A DNA stretch of 64,000 bases from Terriglobia bacterium (GTDB lineage Bacteria > Acidobacteriota > Terriglobia > Bryobacterales > Bryobacteraceae), in NCBI GenBank assembly GCA_020073365.1, contig JAIQFL010000007.1, positions 1-64,000 on the forward strand, read 5' to 3'. Shown piece by piece: positions 8,332-17,356 of the stretch; the first letter of the stretch is position 1, and each line of letters starts with the position of its first letter. A program made the translations under genes and the position numbers. The notes under the pieces were generated by a model that searched no databases, was not told the DNA's origin, and saw only the letters and a list, made by a program, of their open reading frames with translations.

Positions 8332-9524
8332 GTTCCGTGAATCGCTTCGAACAACCCCGCGGCTCCCTGACCGCCGCCGATGCACATCGTCACGATGCCA
8401 TAGCGCGCCTTGGGACGGCGGGCCATCTCGTTGGCGAGCGTGCCGGTCATCCGCGATCCGGTCATGCCGAAGGGATGTCCGATGGAGATCGACCCTCCGT
8501 TCACATTGAGCTTTTCCATGGGGATGCCCAGGCGGTCGCGGCAATATACTACCTGCACCGCGAACGCCTCGTTCAGTTCCCAAAGATCGATGTCGTCAAT
8601 TTTGAGGCCCAGCCGCTGGAGCAGCTTGGGCACCGCGAAAACCGGCCCGATTCCCATTTCGTCCGGTTCGCATCCGGAGACGGCGAAGCCGCGGAAAACC
8701 AGCTTGTAGGGAATACCGAGCCGGTCGGCCCGCTCCCGCGACATCAGCAGCGTGGCGGAAGCGCCGTCGGAAAGCTGCGAGGAGTTGCCCGCCGTCACGG
8801 TGCCTTGCCCGCTGTCGGGATCGAAGTGCGGCTTCAACGCCAGCAGCCCTTCGAGCGTGGTGTCGGGACGATTGCATTCATCGCGGTCGCAGCACACCTC
8901 GCGGGTTCCGATTTTCTCTCCGGTCTTCTTGTCGAGCACCGCCATGGTGACTTTCATGGGCGCAATCTCGTCCTCGAAGAAGCCCTCCTGCTGCGCGCGG
9001 GCGGTGCGCTGCTGGCTGGCGAGCGAATACTCGTCCTGCGCCTCACGGCTGACCTTGTAACGCTTGGCCACGACCTCGGCGGTAACACCCATGACCATGT
9101 AGATACCGGGAAGCTTCTCCTGGAGCACCGGGTTGGGATGGTTATCGCGCGGGGTGAGGGAAATGCTCTCGACGCCGCCCCCGATGGCCGCGTCGACGCC
9201 CTCGTGAATGATTTCGTGGGCGGCTATGGCGATCGCCTGCAGGCCCGACGAACAGAATCGATTCACGGTAGTAGCTCCCGTAGTCACCGGCAGACCCGCA
9301 AGCATGGCGGCGATTCGAGCCACATTCTGGCCCTGCGCGCCGTGCGGCTGGGCGCAGCCCAGGATCACGTCCTCCACTTCCCGGGGATCGAGTTGAGGGA
9401 CACTACGCAGAGTATGGCTGATGCAATGGGCCGCCAGATCGTCCGGCCGGGTCATGTTGAAGGAGCCGCGAAACGATTTAGCGAGCCCCGTTCGTGCGCT
9501 TGCAACAACGGCAGCTTCCCGCAT
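8328..9524 (-). CDS. Acetyl-CoA acetyltransferase (thiolase)
   Basis: 398 residues from MREAAVVASARTGLAKSFRG at 9524, the standard thiolase start; an ATG at 9557 with AAGG upstream would add 11 residues and cannot be excluded. The nucleophile Cys is in NRFCSSGLQAI, the catalytic His in VNGGSISIGHPFGMTGSRM, and the second Cys in MCIGGGQGAAG. It cleaves 3-ketoacyl-CoA (or condenses acetyl-CoA). First gene of a four-gene minus-strand operon with a phosphatase and two acyl-CoA dehydrogenases, which fits complete beta-oxidation with the MaoC and SDR genes nearby. Confidence 0.9.
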   Translation of the reverse strand: MREAAVVASARTGLAKSFRGSFNMTRPDDLAAHCISHTLRSVPQLDPREVEDVILGCAQPHGAQGQNVARIAAMLAGLPVTTGATTVNRFCSSGLQAIAIAAHEIIHEGVDAAIGGGVESISLTPRDNHPNPVLQEKLPGIYMVMGVTAEVVAKRYKVSREAQDEYSLASQQRTARAQQEGFFEDEIAPMKVTMAVLDKKTGEKIGTREVCCDRDECNRPDTTLEGLLALKPHFDPDSGQGTVTAGNSSQLSDGASATLLMSRERADRLGIPYKLVFRGFAVSGCEPDEMGIGPVFAVPKLLQRLGLKIDDIDLWELNEAFAVQVVYCRDRLGIPMEKLNVNGGSISIGHPFGMTGSRMTGTLANEMARRPKARYGIVTMCIGGGQGAAGLFEAIHGT

Positions 9525-9711
9525 GGTGCTTGAGTGCTCACCAGTATATCTCATCATTGACGGCCTTACCTGCCGGTCGGTAGCCTGCTGGGGAGCGGGG
9601 CCTTCGGGCTGGCCTGAGGTTTGGCCATTCCGGGTGCCGGTGAACGACCGAAGATTGGGAGGTGGCTCCGGGAGCGGCGATCTTTTTTCTTATCAAACGA
9701 AATTCTGAGCC

Positions 9712-10302
9712 TTACAGGCTGGCGTGACAGAGCAGGCACGCGGCTTCCGGATGGTCCGGATTGGAACTCGCCAGGGCGTAGGTCTGGCCCCGAGCCTGCC
9801 ACAGGAGGCTTCCGTGGCCGAAGTCGGCGGACGTGCCCGCTCGCGCGATCAGCAGGGTGGCGGTGTCATCGCCGACGCGGTAGGTCACGGCACCGATGCG
9901 GGCTCCGCCTCTTTGAATCACGCGGGCGCCCACAAGCTGCGCACGGCTTCGCGTGGGGAGAGAGAGCTCCACGCCGGCCTGGCGATTCATCCACTCGTTG
10001 ATGTGGGCCGGGTCACTGGAGCGCAGGTCCAGCGGCTGGGGCTCGCGGAGTTGCTGGATGGCGAGTTGCCGGAGGTCGAGGACCGGCCCCTGGCCTTTCG
10101 CGGCCAGCCAGAGCGTGACGGCCGCGATCATCAGGGTGATGAGGGCGGCAATGGGCCACGACGCCCACGCCCACTTCACGCGCGGCGATTCGCGCCGGGC
10201 CGCGGGTCGAGGATTCAGGTTTCGGATGCGGTTCCACAATTCGTCGGGGGCGGCCACGGGACGCAACTCCTCCGCCAGCTCCAGTTCCAGCCAATCAGGC
10301 AT
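9712..10302 (-). CDS. Putative anti-sigma factor with a C-terminal CxxCH
   Basis: 196 residues. The N-terminal part, about 45 residues (MPDWLELELAEELRPVAAPDELW), is soluble; one transmembrane helix follows (WPIAALITLMIAAVTLWLAA, about 48-68), then about 125 residues outside the membrane. It overlaps the ECF sigma gene by 8 bases, the usual arrangement of a membrane anti-sigma. The unusual part is the very C-terminus, EAACLLCHASL: CxxCH is the covalent haem c site and here faces the periplasm if the topology is as expected. The outer domain is not a recognised zinc-finger anti-sigma domain. Role in sigma control is inferred from context. Confidence 0.7.
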   Translation of the reverse strand: MPDWLELELAEELRPVAAPDELWNRIRNLNPRPAARRESPRVKWAWASWPIAALITLMIAAVTLWLAAKGQGPVLDLRQLAIQQLREPQPLDLRSSDPAHINEWMNRQAGVELSLPTRSRAQLVGARVIQRGGARIGAVTYRVGDDTATLLIARAGTSADFGHGSLLWQARGQTYALASSNPDHPEAACLLCHASL

Positions 10303-10864
10303 GGCTGCCTCCCTTCTTGCCGGCCAGATGCGAAAGACGCCGTTCCAGCGCTTTGTGCGCGCGATTCAGGCGGGAAGCCACCGTTCCGGCGGAACAGCCC
10401 AGAACCCCGGCGATTTCGGAGTACGACAAGCCTTCGGTGTATCGCAGGATAATGGCGATTCGCAAATCGGGCGCGAGCCGGTCCACTGCCGCGCGGATAC
10501 GGGCGCAGAATTCGGATCGCAACATCTCGGCCAGACTGTCGGCGGAGGAGCGCAGCGTTGTAAGAAACTCATCGGCCAACGGGATCAGCCGCCAGTATTT
10601 GCGCTTGTGATCCAGGCAACTGTTGACCACCAGCCGGTAGACCCAGGTTTCGAAACTCGCATCGCCCCGGAATTCGCGGATCGAAGAAAAAAGCTTGAGG
10701 AAGGTGTCCTGGGCGATGTCCATGGCAACAGCCGGGTCGCCGGAATATCGCAAGGCGATGGAGTAGACCTTATCTTTATAGGTTTCGAAGAGCTCGCGAA
10801 AGGCTTCGCGTTCCCCGCGTTGGCAGGCTACGACGAGTTCCCTCTCCGACCCTTCCAGCACCAT
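10295..10864 (-). CDS. ECF RNA polymerase sigma factor
   Basis: 189 residues. Region 2 is ELFETYKDKVYSIALRYSGD through AQDTFLKLFSSIREFRGDASFETWVYRLVVNSCLDHKRK, with the -10 binding helix. Region 4 is ILRYTEGLSYSEIAGVLGCSAGTVASRLNRAHKALE, a helix-turn-helix for the -35 box. Length is typical for an ECF sigma. The downstream gene, overlapping by 8 bases, is a membrane protein that probably restrains it. No target promoter could be assigned from this window. Confidence 0.92.
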   Translation of the reverse strand: MVLEGSERELVVACQRGEREAFRELFETYKDKVYSIALRYSGDPAVAMDIAQDTFLKLFSSIREFRGDASFETWVYRLVVNSCLDHKRKYWRLIPLADEFLTTLRSSADSLAEMLRSEFCARIRAAVDRLAPDLRIAIILRYTEGLSYSEIAGVLGCSAGTVASRLNRAHKALERRLSHLAGKKGGSHA

Positions 10865-10933
10865 ATCGTTATGCGCTACGACAGGCCAAACGGCCCTCTC
10901 CCACCTTGGGTTCCACCATATGGGGTGAAACTG

Positions 10934-10957
10934 GTGGGACAGGCGGTTCCGCTTGTC
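10934..10957 (+). repeat. GTGGGACAG-family palindrome, copy 4
   Basis: GTGGGACAGGCGG, TT, CCGCTTGTC: almost identical to the copy inside the phosphatase gene (7965), with one arm mismatch. It sits in the 192-base gap between the GH43 gene stop and the ECF sigma start, otherwise without a visible gene. Confidence 0.7.
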
Positions 10958-11056
10958 CAGTTCTTTTCGTGGACACTACGCTGCCCTTCTATGACGATTA
11001 TGGCGCAAAATTTCTTCCCGCTTTTTGAGGGAGGACAGGGCAGGGGCGTCAATTTC

Positions 11057-12091
11057 CTAAGGAAGCACTCCCACTCTTGGCCAGCCGTCCTCCCAAACCA
11101 TGGTGGAGATCTGCAGGTAGGACCTCCCGGTGGTCCCCTGGTAGGCATGGAATACCAGGTAATCCGCGTTGCGTTCCTGCAGCACGGCCTCATGCCCTGG
11201 ACCGCGCCAGGCCGGCGTGGTGCCCGCAATCACCAGACTTCCACCACCCTCCGGCATGGGCTTCCCGGTCTTATCGAGAAACCGCCCGGTAACTTTGCGG
11301 GAGCGGCCGACCACGACGTTATAGGTACTGTTGGCGCCGCGGCAGCACCGGTCGAAGGACACGAACAAATAGTAATACCCACCGTGTTTGATCAGGAACG
11401 GAGCTTCCACGGAGCCGCCCACCGGCTGAGCCCGCTCCCGGCTGGACAGCGAGTACATGGTGGTGTCCCCGGTGGAGAGTTTTCCCGTCTGGGGATCGAT
11501 CCGTTTCATCTTGATGCCGCCCCAGAAGCTTCCCCAGTCGAGCCACACGCTGTTTTTCTTGTCGATGAAGAGATTTGGGTCAATGGCGTTCCAGTCGTCC
11601 TTGTCCTGGTAGGAGCGGAGCACCATGCCTTCGTCGACCCACTTGTATCTGGGGCTCTTGGGATCGAGTGTCAGGTTAGTAGCCAGCCCGATTGCCGAAT
11701 TCCTGCTTCCAAAAGTGGACACGGCGTAATAGAGATGGTATTTGCCGTTGTAAAACGAGATGTCGGGAGCCCACGCGCCGCCGGCCCGTGGAATCTCCTG
11801 GGTGGCCCACGCGGGCAGCTTTTCGAAGACGTACCCGGCAAGAGCCCAGGCGCGCAGGTCATTCGAGGTTCGGATCGGGATCACACCGGTGCCGGGCCGG
11901 CCGCCGGTCGAGAACACGTAGTACGTGTCGCCTTCTTTCATGATGACCGGGTCGTGCACCCCTTCGACGGCGCCGGTAAGCTGGAGAACTTCGGGGTCCT
12001 TCGAGGCCGCCGTTCCAGGCGGGGTGAACCCGATTGGCGCAACGGCCAGCAATGCCGCCGACAAAGCCACTAAGGATTTCGCTTGGCTCAT
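11057..12091 (-). CDS. GH43 arabinan endo-1,5-alpha-L-arabinosidase
   Basis: 344 residues with a Sec signal peptide (SLVALSAALLAVAPIGFT). The five-bladed propeller family GH43 is recognised from HDPVIMKEGDTYYVFST (catalytic base Asp near 47), NAIDPNLFIDKKNSVWLDWGSFW (pKa-modulating Asp near 171) and GSVEAPFLIKHGGYYYLFVS (acid Glu near 229). GRPGTGVIPIRTSNDLRAW and APDISFYNGKYHLYYAVSTFG are typical of endo-arabinanases. It should cut arabinan of plant pectin outside the cytoplasm. It stands alone, with no transporter or other glycosidase next to it. Confidence 0.88.
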   Translation of the reverse strand: MSQAKSLVALSAALLAVAPIGFTPPGTAASKDPEVLQLTGAVEGVHDPVIMKEGDTYYVFSTGGRPGTGVIPIRTSNDLRAWALAGYVFEKLPAWATQEIPRAGGAWAPDISFYNGKYHLYYAVSTFGSRNSAIGLATNLTLDPKSPRYKWVDEGMVLRSYQDKDDWNAIDPNLFIDKKNSVWLDWGSFWGGIKMKRIDPQTGKLSTGDTTMYSLSSRERAQPVGGSVEAPFLIKHGGYYYLFVSFDRCCRGANSTYNVVVGRSRKVTGRFLDKTGKPMPEGGGSLVIAGTTPAWRGPGHEAVLQERNADYLVFHAYQGTTGRSYLQISTMVWEDGWPRVGVLP

Positions 12092-12100
12092 GCTCAGTCC

Positions 12101-12460
12101 TTACGTCATCCACATGGTACTACCGCGTGATAAGAGCCATCGAAGCAATCGTGGCTCAGACTCTCGGTCTGCCACTTCCGGCGGGGAATAACCGGCAGCT
12201 CGAAAAGCATCGCGGATCTGGCGCGGCGAGAGATGCGCCAGCAGTTCTCCCATCCACCTGGTATCGGCGCGAGGCACCTGATGGCCGATCCACTCCAGCC
12301 CCACCCGCCGGACATACTCCTTCGGGTTCACCAGGTAAACATACCTCGGCCGGGCCGGCACGCGGAAGTCAACCCCGCCGTCGGTAACCTGGCGGAGAAA
12401 CAGCGACGACCCGAAGCCCATGAGAAGGGCGGAACCCGATCCGTGGAAAGAGTGGACGCT
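12101..12460 (-). pseudogene. C-terminal fragment of an unnamed protein
   Basis: The open frame 12101-12421 codes for GVDFRVPARPRYVYLVNPKEYVRRVGLEW and LSPRQIRDAFRAAGYSPPEV, conserved-looking blocks, and the same frame reads coding-like a little further upstream (SGSALL) without any start or signal. The whole length is about 110 residues, so it looks like the tail of a larger protein whose front is missing. It ends 10 bases from the start of the GH43 gene. I do not recognise a named family. The upstream limit is approximate. Confidence 0.45.
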
Positions 12461-12475
12461 ACGGCGGTAGAACGC

Positions 12476-13051
12476 CTATTTCTTCGGAGGGTTGATCATG
12501 ATGTGGGCACCCGCAGTCCCCGGGGACATCAGCCAGGGGGCGCTATCACTCGGCTTGGTGGAGAGTCCGGTGGATTGCGGCGTGGCGAACGGCACATAGA
12601 TTACCCATCGCAGGTAGGAGTCCGTCACTTTCCCTGTGGCGGCATCGAAGCCAGTCCCCGTGAGGACGTAAAGCGTCCGGGGCTCGCGTGGCAGCGAGAG
12701 TTTCCCTTCCGCAACCTCCTTCCAGCGTATGTCGTTGCGCTGCTGCCCCGTAACCTTCTGAGCCAGAAGTTCGCGGCCCCGAGCCATGTACGGCTCCAGT
12801 TCCCGGTGGTAACAGGCAACGCTGAATGAACTCCTGCTTGGGTCGCTGGCAAGACAGATGAGTTCGTTCTTGCCCGCGCGAAGGGTGACCAGATCTCCCT
12901 TAGGGTTGTAGCCAAGGACGGCTGCGCCTTCGCGTAGCTCGACAGGTGCAGCGAGAACGGCGGCAGCGATCTGCGTCTCCCGCGGCGCCACTTCGGCAGC
13001 ACCCAACGTTGAGGCCAAGAGAACCGTGCAATACAGGATGTTAATCTTCAT
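12476..13051 (-). CDS. Secreted protein of unknown function
   Basis: 191 residues from MKINILYCTVLLASTLGAAE at 13051, which is a signal peptide; the ORF start at 13111 adds 20 polar residues before it. The mature protein has regions VLGYNPKGDLVTLRAGKNELICLAS and RTLYVLTGTGFDAATGKVTDSYLRWVIYVPFAT, and ends AGAHIMINPPKK. The pattern suggests a compact beta-rich domain with two Cys that could form a disulphide. It is not assigned to a named family. It stands alone in the minus strand; a 145-base gap separates it from the amidohydrolase remnant. Confidence 0.7.
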   Translation of the reverse strand: MKINILYCTVLLASTLGAAEVAPRETQIAAAVLAAPVELREGAAVLGYNPKGDLVTLRAGKNELICLASDPSRSSFSVACYHRELEPYMARGRELLAQKVTGQQRNDIRWKEVAEGKLSLPREPRTLYVLTGTGFDAATGKVTDSYLRWVIYVPFATPQSTGLSTKPSDSAPWLMSPGTAGAHIMINPPKK

Positions 13052-13196
13052 GTCTAAACCGTGCGCTCCTAAAGCTGCCGTTCGATTCGCAAACACCGCG
13101 ACGGCCGGCATCCAGTCGTTTTCACATCATGTCTACCTTATCACCACACCAGACCCTGACGTTTAAACCAGTGCGGATGAGCCAATTGGCCGGGAG

Positions 13197-13760
13197 GTGA
13201 ACCTATCGGAGCCGGGATGCGTGCGATCGGATGAAGGCGATGAATGGTTGAAGATCGCCGGCATGAAGCTGATCGTGGATGGAGGATTTGAGGGCGGCCG
13301 GATGCGCGAGCCCTACGAAGAGCCGTACGGAAAGGATGGCACGTTTCGCGGGCTCCAATTGATGCCGCAGGATCGCTATACCGAGATTGTGAAGGAGTTG
13401 AATCGTCTCGGATGGCGCGTTGGCACGCACGCCGTGGGTGATGCTGCGATCGACGAAGTCTTGGCCGGATACGAAGCGGCGAACCGCGAGAGGTCGATCA
13501 CGGGCAGCCGCTGGGCGATCGAGCACGGATTTCTGCCGCGCCAGGAACATTTCGCGCGCATCAATGCTCTCGGCGTCTTCGTTACAGTGCAGGATCATCT
13601 GTATCTCGCCGGACCGAGCCTGGTTCATTACTGGGGAGGGGCACGCGCAGCGTGGGTCACGCCGGTGCGCGCCTATCTCGGCCATCGCGTGGAAGTCGCG
13701 GCAGGAACGGACGCTCCTGTCGTGCCATTTCAGCCTCTCTGGACGATATATCACTTCGTA
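13197..13760 (+). pseudogene. Amidohydrolase (YtcJ/LAF3-like) fragment
   Basis: The frame from 13197 reads IAGMKLIVDGGFEGGRM, VGTHAVGDAAIDEVLAGYEA, SRWAIEHGFLP and VAAGTDAPVVPFQPLWTIYHFV, all blocks from the C-terminal half of the large metal-dependent amidohydrolases that act on exocyclic C-N bonds. The metal-binding N-terminal half is absent, and after about 13760 the similarity stops abruptly where a minus-strand FAH fragment begins. So it is truncated at both ends. The rest of the 290-residue ORF (to 14069) is shadow of other remnants. Confidence 0.75.
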
Positions 13761-13985
13761 GGCCTGTTTGCCTATTACAATGGCCAGCTCACCCTCCCAA
13801 TCGACGCGTGGACGTCCGGGCGGAATCAGGTACGCTTCTCCTGGATCGATGATGCAGGAGCGCGGCGACTTCGCAAAAACGATCGGCCCGTCGCGGTCGG
13901 GATCGATGTCGGCCGCGGCGGAGGCATTGAAGCCTCCTCCGGCGCGCCCTCCACCCTGGGCGCTTGGAACGCCCGGTCCGTCCCC
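13760..13985 (-). pseudogene. Fumarylacetoacetate hydrolase family fragment
   Basis: On the minus strand the frame reads GPIVFAKSPRSCIIDPGE, AYLIPPGRPRVDWEGELA and IVIGKQAYEV, which is the substrate/metal-binding segment of FAH-family hydrolases (usual form KP..S.I.PGD....P...VD.E.ELA.VIGK). Only about 50-70 residues remain; one side joins the amidohydrolase fragment and the other the IS630 remnant. Boundaries are approximate. Confidence 0.65.
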
Positions 13986-14330
13986 ACCTCGTGCTGCTCC
14001 CAATGCAGCACTTTGTCTTTGGGGGTCCGCCCGTCGATCAGCTTCAGAAACCGAATCCAATCCTTGTGATTGTGGGTGGGCATGCACACGTCAATGACGC
14101 TTCCATCGTGTTCATGGCGGTAAACAGCGTCGTCGTTCCATGTCGTTTGTAGTCGTGCGTCATGGTGCCGCAACGGCCCTTCTTCCAGGGCAGGCCGGGT
14201 TGCGTACGGTCGCGATCCTCCGTGACGCCGTAGCGTTTAGGAGGCCCTGAGTCCAGGGGGATCAGCTCGCCTCCCTCGAACGCCTGAAGCGCCCCGTTTC
14301 GCGTGTCGGCAAAACAACAAAGCGCCCTCG
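13960..14330 (-). mobile_element. IS630-type transposase remnant, frameshifted
   Basis: Minus-strand translation gives RTQPGLPWKKGRCGTMTHDYKRHGTTTLF and, in a shifted frame, DGSVIDVCMPTHNHKDWIRFLKLIDGRTPKDKVLH. Both are characteristic of the catalytic domain of IS630-family transposases (the DDE core near the THDYKRHGTTTLF block). A frameshift near 14100 and missing ends make it inactive. No terminal inverted repeats or TA duplication were identified. Confidence 0.7.
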
Positions 14331-14337
14331 CACCATT

Positions 14338-14349
14338 GCTACCGATATC
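14338..14349 (+). repeat. GCTACCGATATC repeat, copy 1
   Basis: The 12-mer GCTACCGATATC followed by AG. It occurs again at 17092 and 18562; the first two copies flank the ADOP permease gene in the same orientation. The bases just before are only partly alike among copies. Function unknown. Confidence 0.4.
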
Positions 14350-14552
14350 AGTTCATAACGCCGCCTACAAACTTGGCTCGTGCACACAGATGGTCATTCG
14401 GCACCAATCTCCGAGTACCCGACTATCCTGGAGCCGTGACGCAAGGTTAGTTCGAAGCCTCCAGTACTACGATCGTCCTGAGTCGGTCCTCGTCGCTCCG
14501 ACACTGATAGAAAAAAGATGCTAAAGTCTCGAATAGATTGGGAGCTATTACC

Positions 14553-17027
14553 ATGCGGGAAACTGCACGGGTTACGTGGGCCTGGCGGTGGCTCGACACG
14601 CTGGCGCTGAATGTGCGCTATGCATCGAGAACCTTGCGCAAAAGTCCGGCCTTCACGTGTGTCGCCGTCTTGACATTGGCGTTAGCATTAGGCGCCAACA
14701 TGGCGCTCTTCACCTTGATCTATCGCGTGGTGCTACGGCCGCTCGGGTATCGCGATGTGGACCGGCTGATGGACGTCCACTTGATCCTGACGGAACAACG
14801 GCGCGGCACAATCCCGATGTCGTGGTCGTATCCGAAATTTGAGGAGCTGATGCGGTGGAACCGGAGCTTCGAAGCGCTGGCGGCGTTTCAAGACCGCAAT
14901 TTCACAATCAGCGGGATCGAGCTTCCGGAAAGGCTGACGGGCGAAATCGTCTCAGCGCAGTATTTCCGTGTGATCGCCCTACAGGCAACACTCGGCCGCG
15001 TATTCGTAGTCGAAGAAGACGCGCCCGGCGGCAAGTCGCCAGTGATCCTGATCTCGGACGGACTCTGGACGCGGGCATTCGGATCGAGTCCGGGTGTGAT
15101 CGGCCACAATGTCCGCGTGGACGGTACTCTCATGACCGTCGTCGGGGTACTTCCACCGGGCTTCAAGGGTGAGAGTGGCCGCGCGGATGTCTGGGCGCCG
15201 ATGGCGGCTTACTTCGTGGGAAACCGGCGGCCCGGCCGTGGGTCGCACAACCTGGAGGCGATCGGGCGTCTCAAGCCGGGTGTCACGGCGGCGCAGGCGA
15301 ACGAAGACGTGCGGGCGCTGGTGGCGCGAATGGAAAAGGAAACCCCGACAGATCCGACGGGCGCGACCCAGTGGTCGGGAGGTGCACGGCAGTTGCTCGA
15401 TGCCCGCGTCGATCCCGTGGTGCGGAAGGCTCTCTGGATTCTGCAAGCGGCGACGGTCTGCGTGCTGCTGATCGGATGCGTCAACCTGGCCAATCTCCTG
15501 CTCAGCCGCGGAATCGCACGGCGCAAGGAAATCGCCATTCGGCTCGCGCTCGGAGCCAGCCGCGGCGGCTTACTCCGCCAGTTCCTGATGGAACCCGTGC
15601 TGCTGGCTCTCGCCGGCGGGGTGGCCGGCTTGTTTCTCGCGCAATGGGGCCTGAAAGCGCTCGCACTTCTGCTGCCTAAGGCGGAGATGAGTTTCTGGTT
15701 CGACTACACGCGCTTGATCGACCCCGAGTCGCTCCGGCTGCAACTGCCGTTGATGGCGTTCGGGGTTGCACTTTCAGTGGCGACCGGCCTCGCGTGCGGC
15801 CTTTGGCCTGCGTGGCGGTCCTCGCGATCCGGTGCTCAGCAGGCATTGCGCGGCGGTTTGGCCGCCGGTATGCCCCATCTGCGGGTAAGGAACGCGTTGG
15901 TCGCGCTGCAAATGGCACTCGCCCTGGTGCTGCTGGCGGGCGCGGGCTTGATGCTGCGCAGCTTCGCCGCACGCTTGGCGACCAGGGTCGGCGCCGAAAC
16001 GCGCCATATCATCACGCTGAGGGTTCAGCCGGCGACGCGCGAACCGGCACAGTTCCGCGCGTTCTACCAGGAGCTCAAGCGCCGCGCAGCCGCCCTGCCC
16101 GGCGCGGAAGTTGCTGCGATCACCACGGGGCTACCGGTGTACGGCCCGGATCTCGGGACCACGGTTCACGTCGAAGGCAAGGATGCTCCTGTTGATACCG
16201 GTGAATACCATGTATCCACGGAATACTTCCGGTTGTTCCGTATTCCACTTCGTGCTGGGCGGTACTTCGACGAACGCGACCGTGCAGGCAGTCCAGCGGT
16301 CGTGGTCATCAGCGAGAGAGCCGCTCGGCAGTTCTTTCCGGGCGTGAACCCTTTGGGCCGGCTGATGGACTATCCCAATAAAACGGACACGCGGGCCGAG
16401 GTCATCGGCGTGGCTGCCGATGTGAAGTATGCTGCTCCCGGCGGCAAAGACCGCGCCGTGACCTACTGCTCGACCCTGCAAAGCGCGACCGGCGGCTTTC
16501 TTGCGGTGCGGACCGCGATCGACCCTGTGGCCTTCGTTGCTGCACTGCGCGAACAGGTGCGGCAGTTGGACCCCGAAGCACCCATTTACGATGTGAGAAC
16601 CATGGAGCAGCAGGTGGCCGCCTCAACCTGGCGCTCACGCTTCACGAGCGTGCTGCTCAGCCTGCTGGCGATGCTGGCTCTGCTGCTCGCGGCGCTGGGT
16701 ATCTACGGCGTGTTTTCCTATATGGTTGCGGCGCGGACACACGATATCGGAGTGCGCATCGCGCTGGGTGCGCGCCGCGGAGCCATTTTGCGCATGGTGC
16801 TGGGCGACGCCGCGTATCTGTGCGCTGCAGCTATCGCCTTGGGTCTGCCCGCCGCATTCGCACTGACGCGCGTGCTCGTGAGCCAATTATACGGAGTCAC
16901 GGCGAGCGATCCGCTAACTTTCCTCACGGTGGCGGCGCTTCTGGCGCTCGTGGCGATGGTTGCATGCTACTTTCCCGCGCATCGGGCCATGCGAATCGAT
17001 CCGATGGAAGCTTTGCGGGAAGAGTGA
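14553..17027 (+). CDS. Orphan duplicated MacB/FtsX-type permease (ADOP)
   Basis: 824 residues from the ATG at 14553, preceded by GGGAG; the TTG start at 14538 is less likely. Two FtsX units are visible: an N-terminal helix SPAFTCVAVLTLALALGANMAL, a periplasmic MacB-like domain (MTVVGVLPPGFKGE), three helices around 290-420, then a second helix, a second periplasmic domain (ADVKYAAPGGKD) and three last helices (VLLSLLAMLALLLAALGIYGVFSYM), ending MRIDPMEALREE. No ATPase is encoded next to it. This matches the acidobacterial duplicated orphan permeases, whose substrate is not known. Copies of a 12-base repeat lie on both sides. Confidence 0.88.
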   Translation: MRETARVTWAWRWLDTLALNVRYASRTLRKSPAFTCVAVLTLALALGANMALFTLIYRVVLRPLGYRDVDRLMDVHLILTEQRRGTIPMSWSYPKFEELMRWNRSFEALAAFQDRNFTISGIELPERLTGEIVSAQYFRVIALQATLGRVFVVEEDAPGGKSPVILISDGLWTRAFGSSPGVIGHNVRVDGTLMTVVGVLPPGFKGESGRADVWAPMAAYFVGNRRPGRGSHNLEAIGRLKPGVTAAQANEDVRALVARMEKETPTDPTGATQWSGGARQLLDARVDPVVRKALWILQAATVCVLLIGCVNLANLLLSRGIARRKEIAIRLALGASRGGLLRQFLMEPVLLALAGGVAGLFLAQWGLKALALLLPKAEMSFWFDYTRLIDPESLRLQLPLMAFGVALSVATGLACGLWPAWRSSRSGAQQALRGGLAAGMPHLRVRNALVALQMALALVLLAGAGLMLRSFAARLATRVGAETRHIITLRVQPATREPAQFRAFYQELKRRAAALPGAEVAAITTGLPVYGPDLGTTVHVEGKDAPVDTGEYHVSTEYFRLFRIPLRAGRYFDERDRAGSPAVVVISERAARQFFPGVNPLGRLMDYPNKTDTRAEVIGVAADVKYAAPGGKDRAVTYCSTLQSATGGFLAVRTAIDPVAFVAALREQVRQLDPEAPIYDVRTMEQQVAASTWRSRFTSVLLSLLAMLALLLAALGIYGVFSYMVAARTHDIGVRIALGARRGAILRMVLGDAAYLCAAAIALGLPAAFALTRVLVSQLYGVTASDPLTFLTVAALLALVAMVACYFPAHRAMRIDPMEALREE

Positions 17028-17356
17028 CCGATTCGGCCAGGAGACTCAAGGGCTCTGTGCGTTGCGGGGCGGGTTCAACGCCCGACAGGTAGCTACCGAT
17101 ATCAGACGATATCAGGCCGCGACTGCCCAAGGGCCCCCGACCCTCCACCAGGTTCGCAGCCTGGCAGCCACTGGGCGCGCTGGGCGGCAGTAAGCGACTG
17201 TGCCCGCCAAAGAGCGCGTAGCGCCCGCTGCAATATGCGCAAACCTCGACGCCGAAGTTTCCAGACAGTAATGGTGCATCCGAATTGCACCGCGGCATCT
17301 CGTTTTGCCCTATCCTAAAAGAGCATCAGGTCTGGAATATGCCACTGTGGTGACTT
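17028..17356. other. Intergenic region without a gene
   Basis: 329 bases between the ADOP permease and the next gene. It holds repeat copy 2 and GATATC palindromes (ACCGATATCAGACGATATCAGG) but no open frame with coding character. The promoter of the outer-membrane-like gene is presumably here; I could not pick clear -35/-10 boxes. Confidence 0.5.
17092..17103 (+). repeat. GCTACCGATATC repeat, copy 2
   Basis: Same 12-mer as at 14338, preceded by CGCCCGACAGGTA, which resembles CGCCCGCCAGGACA before copy 3 at 18562. It is 64 bases after the ADOP permease stop. Confidence 0.4.

Noticed and set aside
9953-12073. 706-residue plus-strand ORF
   Set aside because: Shadow of the ECF sigma, its anti-sigma and GH43 genes; crosses two intergenic gaps and lacks any recognisable motif.
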